Assembly (NCBI GenBank): GCA_009733775.1
Contig: WOGZ01000022.1
Location: forward strand, 1 to 64,000
DNA from: Alectoria sarmentosa
Lineage: Eukaryota > Ascomycota > Lecanoromycetes > Lecanorales > Parmeliaceae
Direction: 5' to 3'
Length of the DNA: 64,000 nt
The notes beneath the pieces are model-generated. The model was not told the origin of the DNA and ran no database searches. It saw only the letters and a program-made list of their open reading frames with translations. Every line of letters begins with the position of its first letter. Position 1 is the stretch's first letter. The position numbers and the translations under genes were made by a program. Of this stretch, positions 43,548 through 53,894 are shown one piece after another.

Positions 43548-45551
43548 ATGAGATCAAGGCTCGCCAATGCTGTTGCAGCTGTTCCAAGACAACCTCGAGG
43601 TTGGGTATGTCAAGAATGTTTAATCAAACCCAAAATTCGTTGGCTGTCCTCTGCACCCAAAGACAAACCCTACTATATCACAAGCCCCATATTCTACGTT
43701 AACGGGGGTAAAGCATCGCAGGCGTTAGGAAGAAATCACAATAGTACTGACATATCCTGCAGCACCTCACATTGGTCACCTTTATACACTAGTCTTGGCC
43801 GATATTTTAAAGAGATGGCATGCTTTGTTAGGCAGGAAATCCATACTCGTTACGGGAACAGACGAGCATGGAATGAAAGTATGCTGAAGGACACCTCCAA
43901 ATCTGTGGAGGCTTGGCTTATGTATTAAATAGGTTCAACAGGCAGCCGAAAAGGCAGGGCAAGAGGTGCGAGCGTTTTGCGATGAAGCCTACAAGCCATT
44001 CCAGGTTGGTTGCTCTCGGAACTTTGGTTCTTTGTACACCAATTGATATTCTGTAGGCCCTAGCGAATGAAGCACATATTGACTATGATCATTTCATACG
44101 GACCTCCGAGCCTGACCATAGGTTTGCCGTACAGCATTTTTGGGTCCGTACCGTTACAAAGGATCGGTATGCATCAGCTGACAATCGCGAAGCTTATGCT
44201 TAGAGAACGAGGTTGGATCTATGCTAAGAAACATGAGGGGTGGTATTCGGTCAGTGACGAGACATTTTACCCACAGTCCGCTGTACAACTTGCTCTCGAC
44301 CCGGCCACTGGAAGAAAATTTACGGTATGATCTACCCTGCGATATGATTGATCATAGCTGAGCCCTTGCAGGCATCAAAAGAGACCGGGAAAGAAGTAGA
44401 ATGGACGTCAGAAAACAACTACCATTTTCGCTTGTCGGCTTTCCACTCAAGGCTTCGCGAGTATTACTCAAATAACAACAACGCGATTGTCCCCCGGACA
44501 AGGATGAAAGACGTTCAGAACGAAATCATGAATGGTCTCCAAGATCTTTCCATCTCTCGCCCGCTAGAAAGACTGAGTTGGGGTATTCCAGTGCCGGATG
44601 ACGCGACTCAAACCATCTATGTCTGGCTTGACGCCTTGATAAATTACCTCACCAAGGCCAATTATCCTTTCCAGATCCCAGGTCAAGAGAACGCCGCTGG
44701 TTGGCCTGCAGACTGCCATGTGATAGGCAAGGATATAGTCCGGTTCCATTGCATATACTGGCCAGCCTTCCTCATGGCTCTCGACCTTCCTCTACCCAAG
44801 CAGATTTTCACCCACGCACATTGGACCCTCGGAACAAATAAGATGTCTAAATCCACAGGTATGGTGGTCAATCCCTTTTTCGCCATCAACCGCTTCGGTG
44901 TCGACTGCATGCGCTACTATCTTGCCCTTGAAGGTGGCATCAGGGATGATTCCAGCTACGACAATTCGTTCATTATAGCGCGGTATAAGAGCGGACTTCA
45001 AAGCGGCCTTGGTAATTTAGTTAGTCGCGTCACACGAGGCAAGGGCTGGGATGTAAGGCGAGCTGTGAAGAATAGCGACAAGTACATGGAACAGCTCGAT
45101 CAGCAGCTCAGCTCCGACCTGAGAAAATTGAATTCTGTGGTCTTACGGTGCATGGAACTGCCAGACCCTCGAGAGGGGCTGCGGACGATTATGACAGTAG
45201 TCTATTCAGTATGTGCTCTGTGTCCGAGCCTCCTGTTTCAGACTGACCATTTTGCAGACTAATGCATACATGCAATCAAGCGCGCCGTGGGATCTTGACG
45301 AGCCTGAAAAGCAAGAGCAACTAGATCGCATCATTTACCTTTGCGCGGAATCGCTCCGGGTCTGCGGTATCTTGCTTCAGCCGTATATGCCAGCGAAGAT
45401 GAAGCAGCTTCTGGACATGCTGGGTGTGGCTGAGGATGCGCGGATGTATTCGAACGCATGCCTAGGAAAGGACCAGGAATATGGAGAGCCGAAGTATGAG
45501 ATTGGCAAGAAGACTGAGGTGTTGTTCCCGCCTTTGACTAGTTACTTTTGA
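43548..45551 (+). CDS. MSM1: Mitochondrial methionyl-tRNA synthetase
   Basis: Class I synthetase charging mitochondrial tRNA-Met. Seven exons: 43548-43707, 43763-43878, 43933-44004, 44057-44143, 44193-44324, 44372-45208 and 45258-45551, about 565 residues. The N-terminus (MRSRLANAVAAVPRQPRGW) looks like a mitochondrial presequence. Splicing builds PYYITSPIFYVNG|APHIGHLYT (HIGH motif), TGTDEHGMK|VQQAAEKAGQ, HRFAVQHFW|LMLRERGWIY and KKHEGWYSVSDETFYP. Later come IYVWLDALINYL and TLGTNKMSKSTGMVVNPF with the KMSKS loop, and the anticodon-binding domain ending in SLRVCGILLQPYMPAKMKQL. Introns are 47-55 bases. The one ending at 44192 uses a GAAG acceptor. Confidence 0.96.
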
Positions 45552-45870
45552 GAAAATTGTACAGAATAACTACAGACTCTGCGCCTTTGGGTCCTCTCTC
45601 ATGCCCCCAGTCTCCCAGTATCATTTCACCCAGTCAGGAGACTTCGTAGACCATTGAAAGATAGGTTGGCAGAATTCCAATTTCACTTTTTTTGGTCTAT
45701 TGTTGAGTGATGTACATAGCACGCCTCAAACTCCAGAGACATACGAAATCTACACGCAAGCATACACGATGGAGATGACAGAACTAGGTGCAAGCATTCC
45801 AAAAATGCCAGGAAACCCCAACTTGACAGTCTATTGACCCATTATCCAATGCGATTCAACCCCTCCGATC
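45552..45870. other. Convergent intergenic region
   Basis: About 320 bases between convergent 3' ends. Nothing is recognised. Confidence 0.4.
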
Positions 45871-47114
45871 TCACGGCCTCCTCGATGCATCCGATCTCAT
45901 TAGCGACCTCTTGACCTCTTCCAGGATGGCTTTGGCAACGGGTGGTGGTACTGCATTGGCCACTTGCTTCTTGGTAGCAAGCAAAGCACCACAGAATTCG
46001 TAATCGGTAGGGAACCCCTGCAGGCAGGCGGCTTCCCTCACCGTGCACACGTACTTCCCGCCATAGTGGTCTAGCCAATTCTCACCAGTTGTAATCGTGC
46101 CATGCAAAGGCCAATCTCGCGGATGCGGTGGCCGCAATTTCTCTTTATTGCGGACTTGTCTCGGATGAGTAAGGAGATGGTTTGGGGCGCTTGCTTCGAC
46201 GTTGTCGATAGCATCACCGAAAATGTTCCATGGCTGCAAGCCTAATTCCTGGCATTTGTCTGGGGGTGCATGCGTACTTTTGGAGAAATCCGGGAGTGGC
46301 TCTCCCGGGCTGATGGTTGGTATCAGTATAGTACAGTCTTTGGCCGTCTTCCCGGTGTGACTTACCAAGATGCTATCATGAACAGGCGTCTTCTCTTCTG
46401 CGGCAGACCCAAGTCCACGCACTCGATTAGTCTCCATTCAACGCTGTAGCCCATGGAGGTCAAGTTGTGGATCATCGTTGTGAAATACTCTCGATATCTG
46501 AAAAGAACTTCTCGCACTTCCTCGAAGGTCACGATCCTAGGCTTCACTTTTTCCACGATTGCGCCCACGTAGGTCATGCATTCATTGGCTTTCACTGCAA
46601 CCCTCGGAGGACCTCTATAAGCACGTGAAAACCCATTGCATGATGGCGAGAGGTGGAGAATTTCCACTTCGAGGTATCCCTCTGTACTTCCAGACGCCCC
46701 AAGCTCGAAGTTCTCAGCTGACATCTGAACTCCAACATCTCTGCCATGATTGACAGAGTACGTCTCCATGGCACATCCGTTGTGGTCGAAAGCCGATCTG
46801 ATAGGGAGCCCGACAGCTGTTGCTCCTAAGGACATACCTCCAGCTCCACAAAAAGCGTCTGCAAAGGTGTAAAAATCTTCTTTACTAATCTGCTCTGGTG
46901 CGAGCAAGCCGGTCAAGGATGGGCTGAGGTGATGGTGGTTCATGATGACATGTGCTTCGCACATCTGGATATTTTCCTGGCCTTGGCGTGGCGGATGAGC
47001 TTCGTAATCCGATTCCTCTTCGCCAGATGAGCTCGGCTGACATTCCGATCCGTCATCCATAGGGGATAAATCTGGCATATTTTCTATTGGCCGCTGGTGT
47101 CCAAGCTCAGACAT
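45871..47114 (-). CDS. C-5 cytosine DNA methyltransferase, RID/Masc1-like, with altered motifs
   Basis: Exons 46366-47114 and 45871-46309 (intron 56 bases, GTAAGT...ACCATCAG) give about 395 residues. Motif I is FADAFCGAGGMSLGATAVGL and motif II-like is AFDHNGCAMETYSVNH. Motif IV is LSPSCNGFSRAYRGPP, with Ser where the usual Pro precedes the catalytic Cys. Motif VI is VTFEEVREVL, with Glu-Glu-Val instead of Glu-Asn-Val. Motif VIII is LPQKRRRLFMIAS|C, motif IX TVREAACLQGFPTDYEF and motif X KKQVANAVPPPVAKAI. All core motifs are in order, so the fold is intact. An acidic N-terminal stretch of about 70 residues precedes motif I, and upstream exons may be missing. The closest kind I know is the RID/Masc1 group linked to RIP in fungi. 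A second DNMT class or an inactive paralogue is possible. Confidence 0.85.
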
Positions 47115-47147
47115 GACTTCCTCAGTGTCAATTGTGGAGTACTTTGA

Positions 47148-47558
47148 ATGTTGCTTCGAGATCCTAGGACTACGATCGGAGGCTTTTTCTGCTGGGGTGG
47201 TGCAGGATATGATGATGCTATTGTCGCTAAGCTATTCAACTTGGTCGTCGTCGCATACGATGACAAGAATGAGGATAAGAGCCAGTGGGATAATGATCCA
47301 CAGCGGATTGATACAGTGAGGCTGAGGGACGGATGCACAAGTTTTCATCTCTATCTGCAGGATGAAGGAGGACGAACATTCGCGAGTAGCACGGGGCTTT
47401 ATGAACCGAACCTACTCCTAGATAGAAGACAGCTTGCACTTTCGAGAGAGACATGTATGAGAAAAACGAAGAGGCGGAAACGTTGGATGAAAGGAATTAA
47501 TGCAATGGTAGAGACGAGACACGGGTGTCTTATGGCTTGTGGGGGTGGAGGCTCTTGA
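47148..47558 (+). CDS. Possible small protein divergent from the methyltransferase gene
   Basis: A 136-codon plus-strand frame (MLLRDPRTTIGGFFCWGG at the start, then YDDAIVAKLFNLVVVAYDDK and FHLYLQDEGGRTFASSTGLY) has protein-like composition for its first two thirds, then becomes basic. I do not recognise it and there are no relatives I can name. It starts only 33 bases from the methyltransferase start codon on the other strand, so if that gene has additional 5' exons this frame could be their antisense shadow. Confidence 0.25.
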   Translation: MLLRDPRTTIGGFFCWGGAGYDDAIVAKLFNLVVVAYDDKNEDKSQWDNDPQRIDTVRLRDGCTSFHLYLQDEGGRTFASSTGLYEPNLLLDRRQLALSRETCMRKTKRRKRWMKGINAMVETRHGCLMACGGGGS

Positions 47559-48231
47559 GATTCCCATATCGGAGGGTTTCATTCATGTATCATCGCACCT
47601 GATAGACAGCTGAGAATGAGATAAAAGTTCGCAGAGCGACATGCCCCCTGCAGAATCCGCTTGTATGCAATAGTGTCAAATAGGTTAGTGACCACGGGCT
47701 GGGTTCATTGACCCTTTTTAGACTCCAGACTTAGCATCCGAGCTTTGAGACACTGGCCGATACAAGAGCTTTGGAACAAAGAACTACATCAATGAAGTTC
47801 TGGCGTCGTATCGCACTGGGAAAATCAGATAGATCTGTTCCTGTTGTTGGTCGCGGACAAGAGAATCATGGATCAAGGGTGTTCAATTTCGGGATCAAGC
47901 CCGGTCTGTTGGATTTCAAGGCATGTTGGCAAGCTCTGGAAAAGACGGTCAACTTGAAGATCAAAGCCCTTTCGAAGGCTGCTACAGCATCTTGATAACA
48001 TTATTCCTCGTACGAATGGCATCTAACACCGTAGTTGTGCCCAGTACATTGGCTCTCCTGGTGTGTTGGCGAGTTCATGGATCCTACGAATGGTGTTCAG
48101 TAGGGCAATAGATTCCATTTTCATGGATACATACAGATTAGCCAAATGGGATCCGACAGATGTGTTGGTGTTCATGCCATTCATGAAGGGCTTTTCTTTG
48201 TCATTGGGGCAGGTGTTGTGGGATCTGAACT
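47559..48231. other. Intergenic region with short unexplained frames
   Basis: A frame from 47792 (MKFWRRIALGKSD, 67 codons) and a short one ending at 48235 (MDTYRLAKWDPTDVLVFMPF) look protein-like but do not join by clear splice sites. They might be remnants of a degraded gene. Confidence 0.3.
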
Positions 48232-49851
48232 ATGACTGAAGGTTTTTCGCGCGCGAAACATGTAGCTTATTTATCAGAGAAGTCCGAACTGAATTGCACC
48301 AAATGCTTTCTGATGGCGGCTGTGGAGCTGGACTGGAGCTGGCAATCTCGTAATGTCGCCACCAACTTGAATGGCGCGCTATACGAAAATAGGATAGAGT
48401 GGTATGTGGGGAGAGTAATCGCCACCATCGCCGCAACAACAGCTCTCTGTATGGCATTTACTGGGCTATTTGCTGCCATGCAATTGACTTCATATGCCCT
48501 CGCTTTATCGCAACAATGGAAGTTTCTTTTCCCACCGGCCCTACTGGTCTACCTTCTGCTTGTTCATTTACTCCGAGATCGAAGGGCCAAGAGTCTAGAA
48601 AGGAGGTTCAGTCCTGCTGGCAGGGCATCCTTATGCCGTATGACTACCAATGATGCCCAGGCTATATTGAAGGACTTGACGGAATTAGAGTTTCCAAAAT
48701 TCTTTGGCTTCTCTATCATCTTTGCGCTCTTCAAGGCAAGAAGCCCAGGTGCGCTTTTGTAATATAGAGCCCACAGATGAGGCTAACGCCTGCTTACTTT
48801 CAAGTCGCAGGCTTACGGTATACCGAGCGTATCCTCACTTCTCGTCGCTACTGGGCAGCTTGCAGACCTCGAGACGGCATCCAAACGAATCGCTGACACT
48901 GGAGTTCTCTTGCTTGAGTTCGCTCTTAACGAGCCAGCGTCTGAAAGAGCTACTCATGCCATAGCTCGCATGAACTTCCTGCATGCAGGATACAGAAAAG
49001 CTGGGAAAATAACAAACGACGATATGTTATACACGTTGAGCCTGTTTGCACTGGAACCGGCAAGATGGGTCGAAAAGTACGAGTGGCGAAAACTGACAGA
49101 GCTGGAACTTTGTGCTTGCGGCACCTACTGGAAGAGCATGGGCGATGCTATGGACATATCATACTCAAATCTGCCTTCCTCAATACCTGGGTGGAAGGAC
49201 GGGCTACATTGGCTGGACGAGGTGGAAGCGTGGAGCTTGAAATATGAGAAGGCCTACATGGTCCCTGCTACCACCAATAAAGAACTAGCTGACTCTCATT
49301 TTGATATCCTTTGCATCAACGTTCCAGCTAAAATGCTAGGTCCTTGCAAAAAAGTGGTCTCTGTAATGTTGGGGGAAAGGCTACGGAAGGCCATGATGTG
49401 GGTTTGACACTTGAGCAGATATTAGCATGGCTGATGGCGTTACAGGTATCCTGAGTCGCCTCAAGTCTATCATGACACGATTAAAGGTGTTCTACGAGTC
49501 CGGAAGCTACTGCTTCGTCATCTCGCCCTTCCTCGCCCTGAAATCATGAGGAAGCACTACATCCCTTCGGGACCGGATCCTTCGACTGGGCGCTACAACG
49601 CTGTCGAGTATTTGTCCTATCCGTGGTATGTGAAGCCAACCTTTTCAGCGCGTTGGGGCTCAAAATCCTGGATAACTCGCCTTGTGGGTCGCAAATTACC
49701 AGGCGACGATGGAAATAAATACCTTCCTGAGGGTTGGACTCATACTGAAATTGGGCCTCGAGGTTTGAGGGGAAAAGGTGTCAAAGACATGGACGAGGAT
49801 CGCAAGCGAGTCTCCCGAAAACGGGATGGCTGCCCGTTCGCGCTCGGCTAA
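48232..49851 (+). CDS. ER-bound oxygenase of the MpaB/DUF2236 family
   Basis: MpaB-type proteins are ER-membrane oxygenases related to the rubber oxygenase (latex-clearing) fold. In mycophenolic acid synthesis MpaB' cleaves a prenyl side chain. Exons 48232-48735, 48811-49397 and 49446-49851 give up to 498 residues; translation may instead start at 48313. Two membrane segments (IATIAATTALCMAFTGLFAA and FLFPPALLVYLLLVHLL) precede AQAILKDLTELEFPKFFGFS. Intron 1 has a GC donor (AAG|GCAAGA) and joins FALFK|AYGIPSVSSLL. Family motifs are ASKRIADTGVLLLEF, ARMNFLHAGYRKAGKITNDD, MLYTLSLFALEPARWVEKYE, GLHWLDEVEAW and LRKAMM|YPESPQVYHD. The substrate is unknown. No PKS or P450 genes lie nearby, so a secondary-metabolite role is not indicated here. 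Confidence 0.88.
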
Positions 49852-50378
49852 ACACCGTAATCATTGGGCAAGCAACATGGTAGAGGACGTTTGTAACGGC
49901 TGATATATGGACATGTTGTATTCCAACGCTTGGTTTGACCCGTCTCCTTCTAGTGGGTGCCCTCTATTTGGGTAATCGCCCAGGAAAAAGCAGCCACCAC
50001 GAGCATTCCTGCAAGCTGCAACAAATCTTTTCTGAAACAGTATGCTTTGCTACAGAAGTCAAGTGCAGTTGCAGACGCTCTGGCCACCAAATTCATCTGC
50101 ACGACGATAGAGTTCGCCAATAAGCAAGATCCCGAACATGCAAGCGCGGACTTCTTGTGTCACGTTAGCGTTTCAATCAATTTCAGGCTAGCGCTTTGCA
50201 GGCTTCGTCCTATCATTGAACGTCCCACGTCTCCCACCTGGAATAGCGACTTTCAGCCTCATCAATGCCATCGTTTTTTCTGTCATCGATGTCCGGAAAT
50301 GCTCCACTGTTTCCAAAGGAGATATGTTCCAATCTACTTCATTCTCTTTGTCTGCTTCAATTATAGGACACTGGCAAT
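49852..50378. other. Intergenic or unresolved 5' region of the membrane-protein gene
   Basis: Open frames of 60-170 codons overlap here in two frames. They may include 5' exons of the following gene, but no junction is clear. Confidence 0.3.
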
Positions 50379-51653
50379 ATGGCCAAACTTACTTATATAC
50401 CCACATTACTCACTTCTTTACAGAGCCATAACGCCCCGAGGAATGGTGACCGAATCATGCAGGGCTGGGTAGATTCACCGAATCAGCGTGGGACCATAGA
50501 TATAATTTGGAGCTGCGTCACAACTCTGGCTATATGCTGTTGGGTCATGTTGCACCTTAACGTTCCCGCCAAGACTGACAACCACTGGACTTTGTTTCTT
50601 CGAAAGGCAAGGTGGCTCATGTTCGCACTCCTGTCGCCCGAGCTGGTCATGCTTTTCGCCTGTGGGCAATGGGCTTCAGCCCAAAGATCCGTTGCCGACA
50701 TGCATTCCTTAGGCTACCAAAACTGGACTATGGTACACGCATTTTACGCCGATATGGGAGGCTTTTTGCTCCATTCGCCCGACTATATATCGTTCCCTAT
50801 CACTGCAAAGCAGGTCCATTATCTTGTCAAGCAACGCTATCTGCCAGTCCCAAATATCACCAAGGAAGAGATCTGGGACAAGAGCAAAGCGGACATGTTT
50901 GCGAAAATTATCGCAGGCTTCCAGGCAGCCTGGCTTGTGGCGCAAGTCATAGCACGCGGGATTAAGCACCTCTCGGTCACACTTTTGGAACTGTCTACAG
51001 TAGCTCTCATTACTTGTACTGGAGCGGCGCTCTTATTTTGGTTCAACAAGCCCTTGAACGTCAAGACGCCCACGAATCTAAAGCTCGAATTCAGCATCGC
51101 CGAGATCCTTGCGCAAGCAGGAGACACAGCCGAAGCTGCATTCCAGGACACACCCATGGACTTTATTGAAGGGAAGCTCTACACCTCGAGTCAAATGCCC
51201 TTTGCTAGCTACTGGGGTGTTCAGGAACGCCCACTTCCACGAATCCCCAACGATCGCGACTCCAGACTCCACAACCTGCGAATTATCCTTATCGTCGCCA
51301 TTCCAACTGCCAGTTTTTCTCTCCTACACTTGATTGGATGGAACTTCGAGTTCCCCACCAGAGAAGAACAGATGATGTGGCGGTGGACGTGCATCTCTAT
51401 GGGTATCATACTGGGAATGGGATGTTTTGCCGAGGCTATCAGTATTGTTGTGGACGGCTACACGACGTCGGCACTAACGAACCTCGGCGGGTACAAGCTA
51501 CATTGGCCTAGTAATCTCTTATTCTTCATACCAGGATTTCTGTATATGTCTGCGCGACTGATTGTCATTGTGGAAATCGTGATAAGTCTACGTCTACTTC
51601 CATCTGGTTGCTTCGAGGTTGTACAATGGTCGCAGCTTCTGCCGCATTTTTAA
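50379..51653 (+). CDS. Conserved fungal multi-pass membrane protein
   Basis: This belongs to a large Pezizomycotina family without assigned function, recognisable by GWVDSPNQRGTIDIIWSC near the N-terminus, FLRKARWLMFALLSPELVML, DMGGFLLHSPDYISFPITAK and an ending of the type F-E-V-x-x-W-x-x-x-L-P-H-F. The single exon encodes 424 residues. Seven hydrophobic segments are visible (around residues 42-62, 78-98, 170-190, 202-222, 300-320, 335-360 and 383-410). The true N-terminus is uncertain: relatives usually start with a signal peptide close to GWV, so translation may begin at the ATG at 50458 or in an upstream exon. Some relatives occur in heterokaryon-incompatibility-rich regions, but no such domain is seen here. 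Confidence 0.75.
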   Translation: MAKLTYIPTLLTSLQSHNAPRNGDRIMQGWVDSPNQRGTIDIIWSCVTTLAICCWVMLHLNVPAKTDNHWTLFLRKARWLMFALLSPELVMLFACGQWASAQRSVADMHSLGYQNWTMVHAFYADMGGFLLHSPDYISFPITAKQVHYLVKQRYLPVPNITKEEIWDKSKADMFAKIIAGFQAAWLVAQVIARGIKHLSVTLLELSTVALITCTGAALLFWFNKPLNVKTPTNLKLEFSIAEILAQAGDTAEAAFQDTPMDFIEGKLYTSSQMPFASYWGVQERPLPRIPNDRDSRLHNLRIILIVAIPTASFSLLHLIGWNFEFPTREEQMMWRWTCISMGIILGMGCFAEAISIVVDGYTTSALTNLGGYKLHWPSNLLFFIPGFLYMSARLIVIVEIVISLRLLPSGCFEVVQWSQLLPHF

Positions 51654-52222
51654 GCGTTTATGACTTGCTGTCAGCGACTTGTCCCTTCGATCGAATGTAA
51701 CGTATATTGTCGAACTAAATGTGTCTTTTCGTACATAGCTACACTGCCAGAAAGTCAGAGAAGTAGCAGAATTCATGCATAGAGGGAGCTCAAAATCTTG
51801 AAATCCCAACAGGAGAAAGCTCCGTCTCCTTTTATATACGAAAGTTTTTGTGGTTATCAACCAACACAAACCAGCCCTTCCTGTCAAAGGATCTTGAATA
51901 AAGAACATTCAATCTATGAGAATTAATTCTCTTGCAGGCAAAACGACAATTGTTTAGGGGAAACTTCGTAAACAACTGTCGCCTTTTTTCGCAACGATCT
52001 TGAATTATAGGTCTTCAACAACTTCAATAAGGTTCCTCGTCCTCTATGCATCACTACTGCTACATTCTCTTAACGAACATATGCTTGATGGACGAATGCT
52101 GGTCCCAGATCTTTCGAAGTCTATGCCCTTGTCGAATCCTCCAGCGACGGTACCCGCCAGACGCCTTCTCTTTCCCACCCCTAGGGAAAGCTGCTTTTGA
52201 TATTCCCTTTCAATTAAATGAT
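51654..52222. other. Convergent intergenic region
   Basis: About 570 bases between convergent 3' ends. Nothing is recognised. Confidence 0.4.
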
Positions 52223-53062
52223 TCAATTTTCACCCCTTGTGACCCCTTCCATAGCACTCCTCTTCGAGCCATCCTCCTCTGCCCTACTCTCTGGCCCATG
52301 CCCCTGACCCAGTACCACAGTGGCCCTCTTCTCGAATGCCTCAATCATCATTCCTGCCACCTTCGGCGCCGCAGCCTGACTCAACGCACTGTACACTGCA
52401 CTCGCGAACCGCACCTCCAGAACCAAGTTGACTTCCGTCCTCGGGCTACTCGGTGTACTGGCACTCCCTTCCTGCGGTGTCTTTCCGTCCGGCGGCGCAG
52501 GCTTGAACGGGAACTCCTTGAACGTCCACCTTGTCAACAACGACGTAAATATCGACCTGTTGCCCGACGATTTCTCCGCGTCATCTTCATGTTCCGGATC
52601 TTCGTAATAGTGAGCTAGTTTACTTTTCAGTATCGTCGGCTCCGCATCTCCAGCCACTGCTTCCAACACCGTATGAGGTAGGCAGTAGACCGCGCTGCGG
52701 AATAATTCGTCGTACGGACCGTAGCCGATGCGGAGGTCTGCGGTGCGGGGCCATTTCTTCTTGTGGGAGGCGTCCGGGGCGGAGAGGGACGTTATGGAGC
52801 TCGAGGTGCAGTAGGGGATGAATTCGGGGTAGGCGGCGATGTCGGCAATGAGGTTGTAGAGGGGCGCGGCATGGTAGGAGAGGATGCGGGAGGCGGTGAG
52901 GGTTTGGAGGGGTGTGAGAGGGTTGGAGACGAATGATCGTGATGGTCTTGAGCGGTTCGGTGGAAGTGTGAGGGCCGAGTGGGTCTGAGGAAGGAGGGAT
53001 GTCGATGGGGAGTGGAGGGCGGAGGATGGGCGGAGCAGCAGAAGTCTGGGCGTGGCTTTCAT
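52223..53062 (-). CDS. COQ10: Coenzyme Q-binding protein COQ10, mitochondrial
   Basis: START-domain lipid chaperone that binds coenzyme Q and is needed for efficient respiration. A single exon encodes 279 residues from the ATG at 53062, chosen because it gives a basic, hydroxylated mitochondrial leader (MKATPRLLLLRPSSALHS). An in-frame ATG 29 codons upstream is less leader-like. Family features: TASRILSYHAAPLYNLIADI, AAYPEFIPYCTSSSI, ADLRIGYGPYDELFRSAVYC, a low-complexity insertion (KPAPPDGKTPQEGSASTPSS) in the second half, then VNLVLEVRFASAVYSALSQA and VAGMMIEAFEKRA. The insertion makes it longer than yeast Coq10, as is common in filamentous fungi. Confidence 0.92.
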   Translation of the reverse strand: MKATPRLLLLRPSSALHSPSTSLLPQTHSALTLPPNRSRPSRSFVSNPLTPLQTLTASRILSYHAAPLYNLIADIAAYPEFIPYCTSSSITSLSAPDASHKKKWPRTADLRIGYGPYDELFRSAVYCLPHTVLEAVAGDAEPTILKSKLAHYYEDPEHEDDAEKSSGNRSIFTSLLTRWTFKEFPFKPAPPDGKTPQEGSASTPSSPRTEVNLVLEVRFASAVYSALSQAAAPKVAGMMIEAFEKRATVVLGQGHGPESRAEEDGSKRSAMEGVTRGEN

Positions 53063-53894
53063 GCTGGCGGGATCGCTTAGGGATGTTAGGTGGGTGTCAT
53101 TATCGATTGGATTAGTCAATATGTATAAAGTGATAGACGATGTAAACAATAATTCCGTGAACTCTCTAATTTTCCATCATGACGTTTCGATTGAATAAAG
53201 TCAATTGTCGCCGAGGCAAACAAGGGTCTACAGATTTCTCGCCTCGTAGGGCTGGAGCAAATTCTAGTATTCATGGGCACATGGGGTACAGACTCCTATA
53301 CTCGCGCAGGGAGACTACAGGATAATCACCTTACTTACATGAGTGCTCTTGACCCTTGTACACAAAAAGACGGTGTCAAGTCCAGAACGCTGTGGCTTCT
53401 GTCGTATTGGTCACTTCCGCGGCTTGGCATGCACATGCAGATTGCCGTCGTCGTGATCACTGACTCGTGTCATTTTTGTTGGATAGGGAGATGCTGTAGG
53501 ATAATTTGGGGGCTGAACAGGGTACGGTTTCAGGCTCGCTATTTAGCCGACGTGGTACATAACAATCTGTATAGAGATCTGTGCGTGCATGATCTGTCTT
53601 CTGTGCTCGGGTTTCAGCTCGGCCGGGGTCTGAAAAAAGGTCGGCCCACGCTAACTCATAGCCTTATGGAATGCGCTTACTGCATTGGACCAATTCGAGC
53701 CGAGCCCCAGAACTCGCTTCTACTTTGCACCGAAACACCGAGGCCCCCCTGCATCACCTATTCATTATCAACAGCCCAGGATAAAGTATGATTCATATCC
53801 AGTGCATTAATTTTACTTCTTTATATATATTTCAGACACTTAAATATTCCTTTTCACTTTGATATATCAACATTTTGAACTGTCCGTCAAAACA
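53063..53894. other. Divergent intergenic region between COQ10 and the MFS gene
   Basis: About 830 bases. A 172-codon plus-strand frame (53273-53791) has no domain and poor composition, and I do not call it a gene. AT-rich sequence near 53800-53860 is probably the MFS promoter. Confidence 0.4.

Noticed and set aside
49957..50472. 171-codon frame as a separate gene
   Set aside because: It overlaps the start of the membrane-protein gene in another frame and has no domain. It may include 5' exon sequence but does not stand as a gene.
53273..53791. 172-codon plus-strand frame as a gene
   Set aside because: No domain, no leader and composition typical of non-coding DNA. It lies in the promoter region between divergent genes.
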